A stretch of DNA of 64,000 nt. Source: Paenibacillus phytorum (GTDB taxonomy: Bacteria; Bacillota; Bacilli; Paenibacillales; NBRC-103111). The DNA is taken from assembly GCF_013141715.1 (NCBI RefSeq), contig NZ_WHOA01000246.1, forward strand, positions 1 through 64,000. The letters run 5' to 3'. Below are positions 46,001 to 53,911 of the stretch, piece after piece. A program made the translations under genes and the position numbers. The notes below the pieces were generated by a model, which saw only the letters and a program-made list of their open reading frames with translations, ran no database searches and was not told where the DNA came from. How positions within the stretch are numbered: the first letter of the stretch is position 1; every line of letters begins with the position of its first letter.

Positions 46001-49000
46001 TGTCCAGCATCAGTTCCGACATGTATGAAATCGTGGCGGAAATCGCTCCGGGCACTGCGAACGAAGTTGGATTCAGCTTGCGCCGTTCGCCTGGCGCGGA
46101 AGAATTGACCAATGTGTACTATAAGAAGAGTTCGACGGAATTCTGGGTCGACCGGACCAAGGGGAGCCTGGACCCGGACGTCGAGAAATGGTATCAAGGC
46201 GGTGTCGTCGACATCGGAACGGAAAACATCAAGCTGCACATTTACGTGGACCGTTCGATGATCGAAGCGTATTTGAACGGATTGAAATCGCTCACGACGC
46301 GGGCATATCCGACGCGCAGCGATGCGGAAGGCATCCAGCTGTATGCGAATGCCAGCCCGGACACGGTCATCGTGAAATCGTTGCAAGTGTGGGCAATGAA
46401 TTCGGCATACACGGCGGTGAATCCTACAGGTGTTTCCTTGCCGGCGACGAAAACGATTATTAATGGAGACAGCCAACTGTTACAGGCGACGGTTTCGCCT
46501 TCGAACGCAACGAACAAGGATGTTACCTGGACATCCAGCAATTCGGCTGTGGCATCGGTCGTGGGCGGAAACGTGACCGCGAAAGCAGTCGGTACGGCTA
46601 CCATTACGGCGACAACGAGAATCGGAGGCTTTACCGCCACGAGCGCGATTACGGTCGTCGCGGAGCCGGCGCACGGCAATTTGATCAACCCGGATCTTAA
46701 CGACAATTTGTCGGGCTGGACCATTCTGAGCGGCGACGCGTTCAGCAATTTGGATGTGACAACGGCGGGCGATTGGGGCTGGGGCGGACCGTTCAATCAA
46801 AGCGGAAACAGCCATTTCTGGGGCGCGAAAAATACGATCGACTCGCAAGTCGGTTCGATGCGCTCGCAAAAATTCATTCTCGGCGGCAACGGACAAATCA
46901 ACTTCCTGATCGGCGGCGGCAACAACTACTACGATCTGTATGTGGCGCTGGTCCGGGTTTCCGACGGAAAAGAATTGTTCAAAGCGACCGGAGGCGACCG
47001 CGAAGCATATAGCCGGGTCAATTGGGACGCGTCCGACTATAACGGTACGCAATGTTATATCAAAGTGGTTGATAACGCGACTGGCGCCTGGGGACACATT
47101 AATGTCGACGACTTCCACTTCCCGACGCAAGCGCCGACGACCACCACCATTTCCAATCCTGATTTCGAGACGGGGAATTTGACGGGCTGGACGGTCGTGA
47201 GCGGCACCGCCTTCAGCAATCTGGCCGTGGCGTCGGATACCGACTGGGGATGGGGCTGCTGCTTCAACCAGAACGGAACGTATCATGTGTGGGGATATAA
47301 AGCCGGCGGAGACGCCTTGGTTGGCGTTATGCAATCGACTACCTTTACACTGGACGGCAGCGGCTGGATCGACTTCCTGATCGGCGGCGGAAACGACATC
47401 AACAATGAGTATGTCGCTCTGGTCAGAGCGTCCGACGGCGCGGAATTAATGAAAGAGACTGGGTATAATAACGAGCAATACAGCCGGGTGTATTGGGACG
47501 CTTCCGCGTATCTGGGTGAAGACGTGTATATCAAAGTCGTCGATAACTCGACCGTCGGTTGGGGTCATATCAACGTCGACGATTTCCACGTGTACAACAT
47601 GGTCAGCGATATAACGACAGGCAGCCGATATCAGCAGTATCGGGAAACGTACCATTTCACGCCGAAACGGAAATGGATGAACGACCCTAGCGGACTCGTG
47701 TATGACAACGGCGAATATCATCTGTTCTACCAGAAGAATCCGACGGGTACGACATGGGGACCGATGTTCTGGGGCCACGCGGTTAGCACGGACCTCGTAA
47801 ACTGGCAAGACTTGCCTATCACGCTCGAAAGGGATAGCAACGGCTACCCTTGGTCGGGCAGCGTGGTCGTGGACACGTACAACACGAGCGGGTTTCAAAC
47901 CGGTACCGAGGCGCCGATGGTTGCGATCTTTACGCAGGAAAACAGCGGCGTACAGGTGCAGAGCATCGCGTACAGCAACGACAGAGGCCGAACGTGGACC
48001 AAGTACGTAAGCAACCCGGTCATGGCGATGCCGACGGGACTCAGCGTATTCCGCGACCCGAAAGTGTTCTGGAATGCGGGAACGAACAACTGGGTGATGG
48101 TCATCTCCGCAGGGGACCGAGTGCGATTCTACACGTCCGCGAACCTGAAGACCTGGACGTATGCGAGCGAGTTCGGAAGTTTGGGCGGCTCGCATGGCGG
48201 CACATGGGAATGCCCGGACTTGTACCAACTGCCGGTTGACGGCAATCCGGCCAATATGAAATGGGTATTGTCGGTCAGTATCGGCAACGGGGCGCCGGCG
48301 GGCGGCTCGGGCTTTCAATACTTTGTCGGCCAGTTCAACGGCACGACGTTCACGAACGACAACCCATCCAGCACCGTGCTCTGGCGAGACAACGGTTCAG
48401 ACAATTACGCCGGGACATCGTTCAACAACATTCCGGCAACGGATGGCCGCCGGATCGAGATCGGCTGGATGAACAACTGGAACTACGGGCAAAGCATTCC
48501 TGCATCCATTTCGAGAAGCACGATGACGCTGCCTCGCGAGGCAAAATTGACCACGGTCGGCTCTGCGGTCTACTTGGCGACAACGCCGGTGACGGAGACG
48601 AATGCGCTTCGCGGAACGGCTGCCAGCTGGATGAACCAAACGATCATACCCGGAAGCAACTTGTTGTCGGCCTTATCCGGTAACGCTTGGGAGATCGTCG
48701 CGGAATTCCAAAACGATACGGCGACGGCGACCGAATACGGCTTCAAAGTCCGCAAGGGCCCGAACGATGCGACTGTTGTCGGGTACAATAAAATGAGCTC
48801 GAAGATGTTCGTCGATCGTACCGCATCGGGCGAGTCCAAATTCAACAGCACCTTTGCGGCGAGACATGAAGTCGTCATGTCACCGGATAACAACAAGGTA
48901 ACGCTGCGCATTTTCGTCGATCGCGCATCGGTCGAAGCGTTCGGCAATAACGGCAAGGCGGTCATCACGGATCAAATCTTCCCGTTGCTTGCCGATTCGG

Positions 49001-49539
49001 GGCTGGAGCTGTACGCGACGGGCGGAAATGTCACCTTGAACAGTCTGACGGCGTATAACATTAGCCCGACGACGGAACTGACGAATCACGATTTCGAAAC
49101 CGGCGATTTGACCGGCTGGACGGTCGTCAGCGGAACCGCCTTCAGCAACTCGAGCGTCACCTCGTTAACGAACTGGGGCTGGGGCGGACCGTTCAAACAA
49201 AACAACAAATACCACCTGTACGGCTATTTGAACGGTGGAGACGCTGCGGTCGGCGTATTGCAATCGCAAACCTTTACGCTCGGCGGCAGCGGCAAGATCG
49301 ACTTTTTGATCGGCGGCGGCAACAATATCAGCAACTTGTACGTCGCGCTTGTCCGCGCTTCGGACGGAGTCGAACTGATGAAGGCGACAGGCGCCAACAA
49401 CGAAGCATACTCGCACGTGTTCTGGGATGCATCGGCTTATTTGAATACTTCTTGTTATATCAAAATCGTCGACAACAACATCGGCGGATGGGGTCATCTT
49501 AACGTTGATGATTTTAATGTGCCGGTGAATACGCCTTAA
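43093..49539 (+). CDS. Giant secreted protein with two GH32 domains, LamG, Big_2 and five repeated modules
   Basis: 2148 residues with a long Sec signal ending near VVHAYSA. Domain order by nucleotide: module 1 (43213-43650), module 2 (43684-44152), LamG (44167-44870), GH32-A (44908-46410), Big_2 (46425-46665), module 3 (46672-47130), module 4 (47140-47600), GH32-B (47630-49064), module 5 (49073-49527). GH32-A reads WQNEPGG with Glu630 at the nucleophile position, but keeps Asp759 in FRDP and Glu825 in WELP. GH32-B has the normal triad: Asp1531 in WMNDPSG, Asp1655 in FRDPK and Glu1706 in WECPD. LamG-GH32-A mirrors the cytoplasmic protein at 39545, and GH32-B mirrors the one at 38017. No LPXTG or S-layer anchor is seen. 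GTG 43093 has GGAGGG six bases upstream. Likely an extracellular fructan degrader; the role of GH32-A is open. Confidence 0.85.
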   Translation: MKRGRVLFRFIARMRAMVLCLFVAGIQVFSPPSVVHAYSATITNPSFETGDLTGWTVVSGTSFSIAAVASDSSYWNKQAFNQHNFWHIWDGRGDNSKVGVLQSETFTLGGNGAVDFLIGGNNDISNLFVALVRDSDGVELMKATASNTDTYTRVNWNAAAYVGTVVKIKIVDNSTTGHINVDDFHVPQTASLHGHVQPALYNPDFELTDLIPNEIKGWMNISGDAFAPSNLVHENDYSQGGSFGKVGNYHLWGFKAGGESAVGVLKSSTFTLGGNGGIDFLVSGGRDLNNLYVALVRASDSVEVFKETGSNSEAYRRVFWDASAYIGQDLYIKIVDNSTGSWGHINVDDFNVFNSIYAGGLVGQWHLNDGTGTSATDTVSGNADPVAYHLNTDVYQPAQSPLWKSDGISGGALLFDGYSTSITHPANKFPTPTKAITVEAWVAPRNFESGAEGRLSAIVNQHNRESKEGFILGNYRSGVWGFQFGTGTDWREIMSDKQLPLDEWSYVVATYSSDTGLAALYLNGQQAASANFPVGQPILASDTDLLIGKNNQAFWLYGFNLNAFSGLIDEVKIRNQVVPAADIQSAYNSYVNALNGNLPTANNRIDRSILANDSQRPQFHAEPPSAWQNEPGGAIYFGGQYHVFYQSNPRGPYWDNIRWGHLVSSDMVHWRDAQDAVIPEKNAVDIDGAWAGGSVLDGNGIPVIFYTAGDNRRTPNQRINIARSTYAQDGDNDLNRWTKSPKVVVDQQAGQGIFGEFRDPFVFKDGSTWFMLVTSGIQDAQGNAVGGTALVYSTTDPTLETGWTYRGPLYVGNYTIYPQTGRVWELPNLRPLGTSGKYIFMINPAKMSSSEYQSRYTYYWIGTWNPTTAQFTPDNATPQLLDVGEHFTGPAAGLTSDGRTVIYSIAQGRRTATMDSNAGYAHNFGLPLNVYLRPDGKLGADPITELTSLRGTQLVNITTDTTFTAANTALSSISSDMYEIVAEIAPGTANEVGFSLRRSPGAEELTNVYYKKSSTEFWVDRTKGSLDPDVEKWYQGGVVDIGTENIKLHIYVDRSMIEAYLNGLKSLTTRAYPTRSDAEGIQLYANASPDTVIVKSLQVWAMNSAYTAVNPTGVSLPATKTIINGDSQLLQATVSPSNATNKDVTWTSSNSAVASVVGGNVTAKAVGTATITATTRIGGFTATSAITVVAEPAHGNLINPDLNDNLSGWTILSGDAFSNLDVTTAGDWGWGGPFNQSGNSHFWGAKNTIDSQVGSMRSQKFILGGNGQINFLIGGGNNYYDLYVALVRVSDGKELFKATGGDREAYSRVNWDASDYNGTQCYIKVVDNATGAWGHINVDDFHFPTQAPTTTTISNPDFETGNLTGWTVVSGTAFSNLAVASDTDWGWGCCFNQNGTYHVWGYKAGGDALVGVMQSTTFTLDGSGWIDFLIGGGNDINNEYVALVRASDGAELMKETGYNNEQYSRVYWDASAYLGEDVYIKVVDNSTVGWGHINVDDFHVYNMVSDITTGSRYQQYRETYHFTPKRKWMNDPSGLVYDNGEYHLFYQKNPTGTTWGPMFWGHAVSTDLVNWQDLPITLERDSNGYPWSGSVVVDTYNTSGFQTGTEAPMVAIFTQENSGVQVQSIAYSNDRGRTWTKYVSNPVMAMPTGLSVFRDPKVFWNAGTNNWVMVISAGDRVRFYTSANLKTWTYASEFGSLGGSHGGTWECPDLYQLPVDGNPANMKWVLSVSIGNGAPAGGSGFQYFVGQFNGTTFTNDNPSSTVLWRDNGSDNYAGTSFNNIPATDGRRIEIGWMNNWNYGQSIPASISRSTMTLPREAKLTTVGSAVYLATTPVTETNALRGTAASWMNQTIIPGSNLLSALSGNAWEIVAEFQNDTATATEYGFKVRKGPNDATVVGYNKMSSKMFVDRTASGESKFNSTFAARHEVVMSPDNNKVTLRIFVDRASVEAFGNNGKAVITDQIFPLLADSGLELYATGGNVTLNSLTAYNISPTTELTNHDFETGDLTGWTVVSGTAFSNSSVTSLTNWGWGGPFKQNNKYHLYGYLNGGDAAVGVLQSQTFTLGGSGKIDFLIGGGNNISNLYVALVRASDGVELMKATGANNEAYSHVFWDASAYLNTSCYIKIVDNNIGGWGHLNVDDFNVPVNTP
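43213..49527 (+). repeat. Five copies of a ~150-residue module inside the giant protein
   Basis: Each copy starts with N-P-x-F-E-T-G-x-L-T-G-W, has GWGGPFxQxGxYHxWG, then LGGxGxIxFLIGGGNxI and YVALVRASDG, and ends with WGHINVDDF. Copies lie at 43213-43650, 43684-44152, 46672-47130, 47140-47600 and 49073-49527; a sixth is at 23311-23760 in the levanase. They flank the catalytic domains as carbohydrate-binding modules do. Fructan binding is inference, and I cannot name the family with certainty. Confidence 0.75.
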
Positions 49540-49555
49540 CATTTAAAGTGTTCTA

Positions 49556-49607
49556 CAAGGGCTATCCGGTAAGGTCTATAAGATCGAGGGATAGCTCCTT
49601 GTTTTTT
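49556..49607 (+). terminator. Terminator of the giant fructanase gene
   Basis: CAAGGGCTATCC (49556-49567) pairs with GGATAGCTCCTTG (49589-49601), followed by TTTTTT. It lies 16 bp after the stop codon and also touches the end of the opposing araC-type gene. Confidence 0.75.
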
Positions 49608-50556
49608 CATGTAGGAAAGTTATTAGAAGATTTCTTTTTTCGATAAAAAGAAGGATTAACGCCTTCAATTTTTTTAAATGCTTTACTGAAGGAATGAATA
49701 TCCGGAAATCCGATAAGTTCCGCAATTCGTGTTAAAGGTTCATCAGTAAACTGGATCATTTCTCTTGCCTTTTCTATGCGCATTAACTGGTGATATTGGA
49801 TTGGACTCATCCCAAATGTTTGATTAACAATGTGATCAAATAGTATTTGCTGATTCCGGAAATTTTAGCTAGTTCATCTAAAGTAACCTTTTGACCAATG
49901 TTGTGCTTTAAGAAAATTCGGACTTGCTCCAACTCGTTGAGATTGGAAAGTAAGTGAGGATTTCGATTCCAATAGTTTTCGCGCAATAATGCTGTGAATA
50001 ATTGAATAAATAATCCCTTCATATTCAATTCATAAAATGGCAACTTCATTTGAAATTCTCTTATAATTTCAAAAAGTAATTTTTCAATAGCTAGATGATG
50101 CCGCAAATGTATATGGCTTGCTAGAGGTAATGTTAATTGCTCAATATCGTCGTTTCGGAACCATTTCATTTCATCTGTCGTTATATTTTCTAATTTTTTA
50201 AAGGAAACTTTAACATCAGGACTATCTTCTTGATAGAGCAAATCAAAATGTAAATGGGGTTGTCGAACTAAATCTGTACCAATCTTTCTGATCGAATGCC
50301 TTTGTCTGGGGCGAAAGAAAAATAAGTCGCCTGGTTCTCCTAAATAAACATCATCTTCTACAGTAACTTTTAATCTGCCTTCCTTTACATAAAGAATCTC
50401 ATAGTCAAATAATACTCTCTCTTCCAAATACCAAGGAAAGGAGACATGCTCCTCTGATTTTAGGGATCCGAAAGTATGGAAACACGAAGATAAATGGTAT
50501 ATGATCGTAGGTTCAAGTAAAGATGGGAAAGGAAGATAGGCTTCTCGCCAAATCAT
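49607..50556 (-). pseudogene. AraC-family regulator broken by a one-base deletion
   Basis: An N-terminal cupin-type sensing domain (from 50556; DYEILYVKEGRLKVTVEDDV, GDLFFFRPRQRHSIRK) is followed by the AraC helix-turn-helix start DELAKISGISKYY. The frame then ends at about 49807. The second helix-turn-helix continues in another frame as GMSPIQYHQLMRIEKAREMI and FPDIHSFSKAFKKIEGVNPS. Adding one T in the TTT run at 49838-49840 would give SKYYFDHIVNQTFG and restore the gene (about 316 residues). A homopolymer deletion is also the commonest sequencing error, so this lesion needs checking. Its target could be the giant fructanase gene or the divergent YtaF-like gene. Confidence 0.75.
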
Positions 50557-50721
50557 TTTTGCTCTTGAATTCCAGTTGTTGCTCCTTACAATCGTTTTCT
50601 CGAAAATAAATTCGCCATGAGAAAACTTTCGGAATTGTTCCTATCAAGAGCATTATGATTTTATATTCATAGGATAAACACTCTATAAAGGAATACCTAT
50701 TTATTAAGGAGCTGATACATC

Positions 50722-51195
50722 ATGGTTTTGCAGAAAATTCGTATTTCTTTTTTATCCAATTTCATCATTGCTTTAATGGGATTTATGCTTACTTTTGTTG
50801 GAGGTATTTTTGGAAACTGGATTTCTCTTTGGTTACCAGCCTTTATTTGTAACGTTATTGGCATGATAGTTCTCGTTATAATAGGTGTTTGGGTCTTGTG
50901 TCAGCCTTTGTTATCCAAAAAGTCTGAGAAGATGCCTTCTAGTAGTTCCATGTTAATTCACATTTTGCAAAGTCCTGAAGATGCGGATTTGGATGGTTCG
51001 AAAACTGTTGGGATTACTGAATCGATCATTCTTGGGCTTGCACTATCTATAAATAATTTGGCTGGCGGTTTTGATGCAGGAATTATACATCTTAATATAT
51101 GGGTTATTTCTTCTATTTCTGGTCTATTCAGTTATGTATGTGTTGGTTTATTTGCATTTCTTGGAGCAAAATTTGCTGCCCAAAGGCTAGGATAA
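50722..51195 (+). CDS. YtaF/MntP-like membrane protein, truncated at both ends
   Basis: 157 residues with four to five hydrophobic segments, similar in style to the sporulation membrane protein YtaF and the DUF204 manganese exporter MntP (KIRISFLSNFIIALMGF, later ESIILGLALSINNLAGGFDAGI). The first membrane helix with its conserved Asp is missing; the protein starts at MVLQKIRISF after a good AAGGAG. At the other end a TAA (51193-51195) interrupts the frame, which continues RAGFISGALLILVGLHQVLG to a second stop at 51256-51258. It is therefore probably not functional. Confidence 0.55.
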   Translation: MVLQKIRISFLSNFIIALMGFMLTFVGGIFGNWISLWLPAFICNVIGMIVLVIIGVWVLCQPLLSKKSEKMPSSSSMLIHILQSPEDADLDGSKTVGITESIILGLALSINNLAGGFDAGIIHLNIWVISSISGLFSYVCVGLFAFLGAKFAAQRLG

Positions 51196-51258
51196 CGTGC
51201 AGGTTTTATCTCTGGTGCCCTTCTGATCTTAGTGGGCTTGCATCAAGTTTTAGGATAA

Positions 51259-51623
51259 ATAATAGGCCTTTTTAATGGGGATGATGGTCTCGAAAGAGGG
51301 ATAGCTGTTCCCTCATACTATATCTCTAAGAGTACCCTCAGAAACGCCAATATGTTTGCAAATTCCTTCTGCTTCATTTGGGTGGTTTTCATATGTATGT
51401 AAGCGTCAAATATTACCCACCTAGAACTGATAAGCCCTCTATGAGAGAATCAGAAAATCAGAAACAGGAGGTTACTGGCTCAAAAAAATGAATAGCCAAA
51501 ACCCCGTGACTGGAGCAATACCCGCTCTGCCTGCAGTTCAAGAAATAGAAGAATGTATTGAACAATCGATATGGGTAAGCAATCAATACGGGATCTCGAC
51601 AATGTGAAAGAAACGGTATTTTT
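51259..51623. other. Degenerate stretch without an intact gene
   Basis: On the minus strand around 51400-51310 a short frame reads HPNEAEGICKHIGVSEGTLR, resembling the end of a helix-turn-helix of a resolvase- or transposase-like protein; too short for a firm call. The rest shows no recognisable gene. Confidence 0.3.
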
Positions 51624-51960
51624 CCTCGGACGAATTGTGGACAATGCAACCGACTTGTGCGAGTAAATGTGCCCTGTGCGTTAGATAAACCGAAGCATTA
51701 CTTTACACTTCACTTTGATGCTCTCATCATGACCCTTTCTAAAGATATGCCGATGAATGCAGTCAGTCGATTTATTGGCGAACACGACACTCGTTTGTGG
51801 CGGATTCTCCAATTATTACGTTGAGAACGCGATCACTACGCAAGATCTTTCTTATGTAACGAAGATTAATACGGATGAAACCTCAGCTAAGTGTGGCCAC
51901 AACTACATTACTATCTTTATGGAGCCCGAATTAAAGAATGTTATCTGCGTCCGCTCCGGC
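51624..51960 (+). pseudogene. ISL3-family transposase fragment with frameshift
   Basis: From about 51624 one frame reads NCGQCNRLVRVNVPCALDKP, then HYFTLHFDALIMTLSKDMPM and NAVSRFIGEHDTRLWRIL. After a one-base shift near 51815 it continues YVENAITTQDLSYVTKINTD and ETSAKCGHNYITIFMEPE. These are the zinc-finger end, the helix-turn-helix and the first catalytic Asp region (TDET) of ISL3-type transposases. The last two thirds of the catalytic domain are not found, and no terminal inverted repeats were identified. Confidence 0.7.
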
Positions 51961-52579
51961 AGTCATTGCAACGATGGTACTACAAACAAAGCATGTTGGT
52001 AGACATAGACCACGGTCTGACCGAAATGGTCTTTACGAATGCGTCGGATAACATCGCCTATGGTGAGCCCTGGCATCTTATTGTTGTTTTTACATTGAAT
52101 TTAGATACTGAGCGATATGATTTTCTCAGAAAAATGATGCAAGAGTTAGAAAAAAAGATCTTATCGCCATTGATCGGTATTGGAAACCGCAATAAGGGTA
52201 TTGAATGTACCGCGAATCATTTTTCGAAGCAATTAAAGTATCGAATTGCTTCAAAAAAGCGGTAATCATAATCGAATCCCGTAAATTGAAGATTGGGGAA
52301 TCGTTCGAATATTGGACAGTAATCGAATGGAACTCCGCGCAGGATTCATCGAAAAATATTTACATGCCAAAACAGAAGCCGCTAAGCCTCATATTCATCA
52401 CATTCATTAGTTTATCGCTTGGAAAGGATTATCGATCAGTTACACCTGAATCCCCGAAAATTCAATGATGCCGTATTATTGAAACTGCTGCAACTTTCGA
52501 GCAATTAAATGAAAGTTAGGATTGTTTCATTATAGGCAATTTAAGGTTAAAGGAGTGGCAATGTGCTTCCGAAAAACCG
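51961..52579. other. Gene-poor debris region
   Basis: An open frame of 124 codons (51891-52265, plus) overlaps the transposase fragment and gives KQSMLVDIDHGLTEMVFTNA and FTLNLDTERYDFLRKMMQEL. I do not recognise it; it may be more transposon debris. No other supportable gene lies here. Confidence 0.3.
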
Positions 52580-52608
52580 TTGAAACGTTTCCAAAAGAGT
52601 GATATCAT
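52580..52608 (+). promoter_or_regulatory. Second copy of the LacI-type operator-promoter
   Basis: TTGAAACGTTTCCAA (52580-52594) is identical to the operator at 32823. TTGAAA, 17 bp, TATCAT (52603-52608) forms a good promoter with the same geometry as at 32823-32851. It lies about 255 bp before the binding-protein gene at 52865, and no lacI gene follows. It may bring the ribose-type system under the fructan regulator, or be a leftover of a duplication. Confidence 0.65.
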
Positions 52609-52690
52609 AAGTGCATGACAACCTATACATAATTACTAGAGGTAGTTTTTGTACCCGAACATAACAGACTTGACAACACAAGACAAACCG

Positions 52691-52801
52691 AATGCCGTTT
52701 CGGTTTTAATCAACCACGATTTACAGCATGCAGTTGCAGAAGACTGTTTTGTTGCGGGAGTTCATGATCAGATGCAAAAACCGCTCTCCATTTCGATTTG
52801 A
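52691..52801 (+). pseudogene. Small Gfo/Idh oxidoreductase fragment
   Basis: The frame reads NAVSVLINHDLQHAVAEDCF followed by VAGVHDQMQKPLSISI and a stop. The broken oxidoreductase at 41874 has the matching AVSVLLDHDLHHTVAEDCFA and AGVHVQMQKPLAIS. Only about 36 codons remain. Together with the operator copy 100 bp upstream it points to a decayed duplicate of parts of the fructan locus. Confidence 0.7.
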
Positions 52802-52864
52802 AAATGGAGGTCTCGTTGTGATTGTTATTTATTTCTACATCCATAATATAGGGGATAGTCTAAT

Positions 52865-53872
52865 ATGAAAAGTATTAAAGTATTATCATTTATATTTATT
52901 GCATTTGCTTTGGTTGCAATTACCGCATGCTCTTCAAGTAAAATAACGGAACCTTCAAAAACATCTGAGTTAACGGTTGCACCTTTAGCAACAGAAAAAG
53001 CAGAACCGGCAAATAAAGAGAAAGAAGTCGTGGTAGGATTTACTTTGCAAAATTTAAGCAATCCATTCTTTGTTGCGATGTCCAAAGGCGCTACTGCAGG
53101 TGCTATGCTGCATGGTGCTGATGTAATCACAGTAAGTGCTGATGGTGATCTGGCTAAGCAAACAGCACAAATCAAGGATTTTATTGCAAGAAAAGTAAAT
53201 GTGATTCTTCTAAATGCTGTAGATTCCAAAGGTATAGCAGATGCTGTTAGTCAAGCTAGAGCGGCGGGAATCCCCGTCATCGCAGTTGACGTAGGTGCAG
53301 ATGGAGGCGTGAACACGGTTGTAACCTCAGATAACTATCTTGCTGGAAAATTAGCTGGGGAATATATTGTTAAGCGCTTAAATGGAAAGGGAAATGTTGT
53401 TGTCATTGATGGCCCTCCTGTTTCTGCTGTAACGGATCGTATCTCTGGGTTTGAAGAAGCAATTAGAGCTACTCCAGAAATTAGAGTAGTTGCTAAAAAA
53501 AATGGGTATGGCAACCGTGAAAAATCAACTTCAATGATGGAAACCATTTTGCAAACATTTAAAAAAGGGGAAATTGACGCTGTATTTGCAACAAATGACC
53601 CTTCTGGCGTTGGTGCTAAAATTGCCGCGGAACAAGCAGGTCGAGATAAAGAAATGTTTATCGTTGGTATTGATGGTGCGCCAGATGCCGTTAAAGCGCT
53701 TAAAGAAAAGAAAAGTTTTGTTGCTACCTCAGCACAGTATCCGTTTGAAATGATTAAATTAGCAATGGATGAGGGTTTTAAAGTTCTTAAAGGTGAAAAG
53801 ATTGAATCGTTAATTAATATTCCTGTTGACTTGATTACTCCAGATAATGTAGAAACATACAAAGGCTGGTAA
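52865..53872 (+). CDS. Ribose-type sugar-binding lipoprotein, first copy
   Basis: Extracellular pentose/hexose receptor (RbsB family, PBP type 1), 335 residues. The lipobox is ITAC with Cys22, then a flexible linker, then VVVGFTLQNLSNPFFVAMSK, the usual start of RbsB. Further family segments are VILLNAVDSKGIADAV, DGPPVSAVTDRISGF and FATNDPSGVGAKIA. It stands directly before a response regulator/kinase pair and is about 70 percent like the second copy at 57579 by eye. A binding protein next to a kinase often serves as a co-receptor for sensing; that role is inference. Ligand possibly fructose or ribose. Confidence 0.85.
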   Translation: MKSIKVLSFIFIAFALVAITACSSSKITEPSKTSELTVAPLATEKAEPANKEKEVVVGFTLQNLSNPFFVAMSKGATAGAMLHGADVITVSADGDLAKQTAQIKDFIARKVNVILLNAVDSKGIADAVSQARAAGIPVIAVDVGADGGVNTVVTSDNYLAGKLAGEYIVKRLNGKGNVVVIDGPPVSAVTDRISGFEEAIRATPEIRVVAKKNGYGNREKSTSMMETILQTFKKGEIDAVFATNDPSGVGAKIAAEQAGRDKEMFIVGIDGAPDAVKALKEKKSFVATSAQYPFEMIKLAMDEGFKVLKGEKIESLINIPVDLITPDNVETYKGW

Positions 53873-53911
53873 TATTCTCCACAAAATTTCGAAAGCATAA
53901 TGGTGAGAAAT

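Noticed and set aside
44758-48318. Long open frames on the minus strand opposite the giant gene (up to 366 codons)
   Set aside because: Arg-rich, no recognised domain, no ribosome binding sites; explained by the high G/C and codon use of the plus-strand gene.
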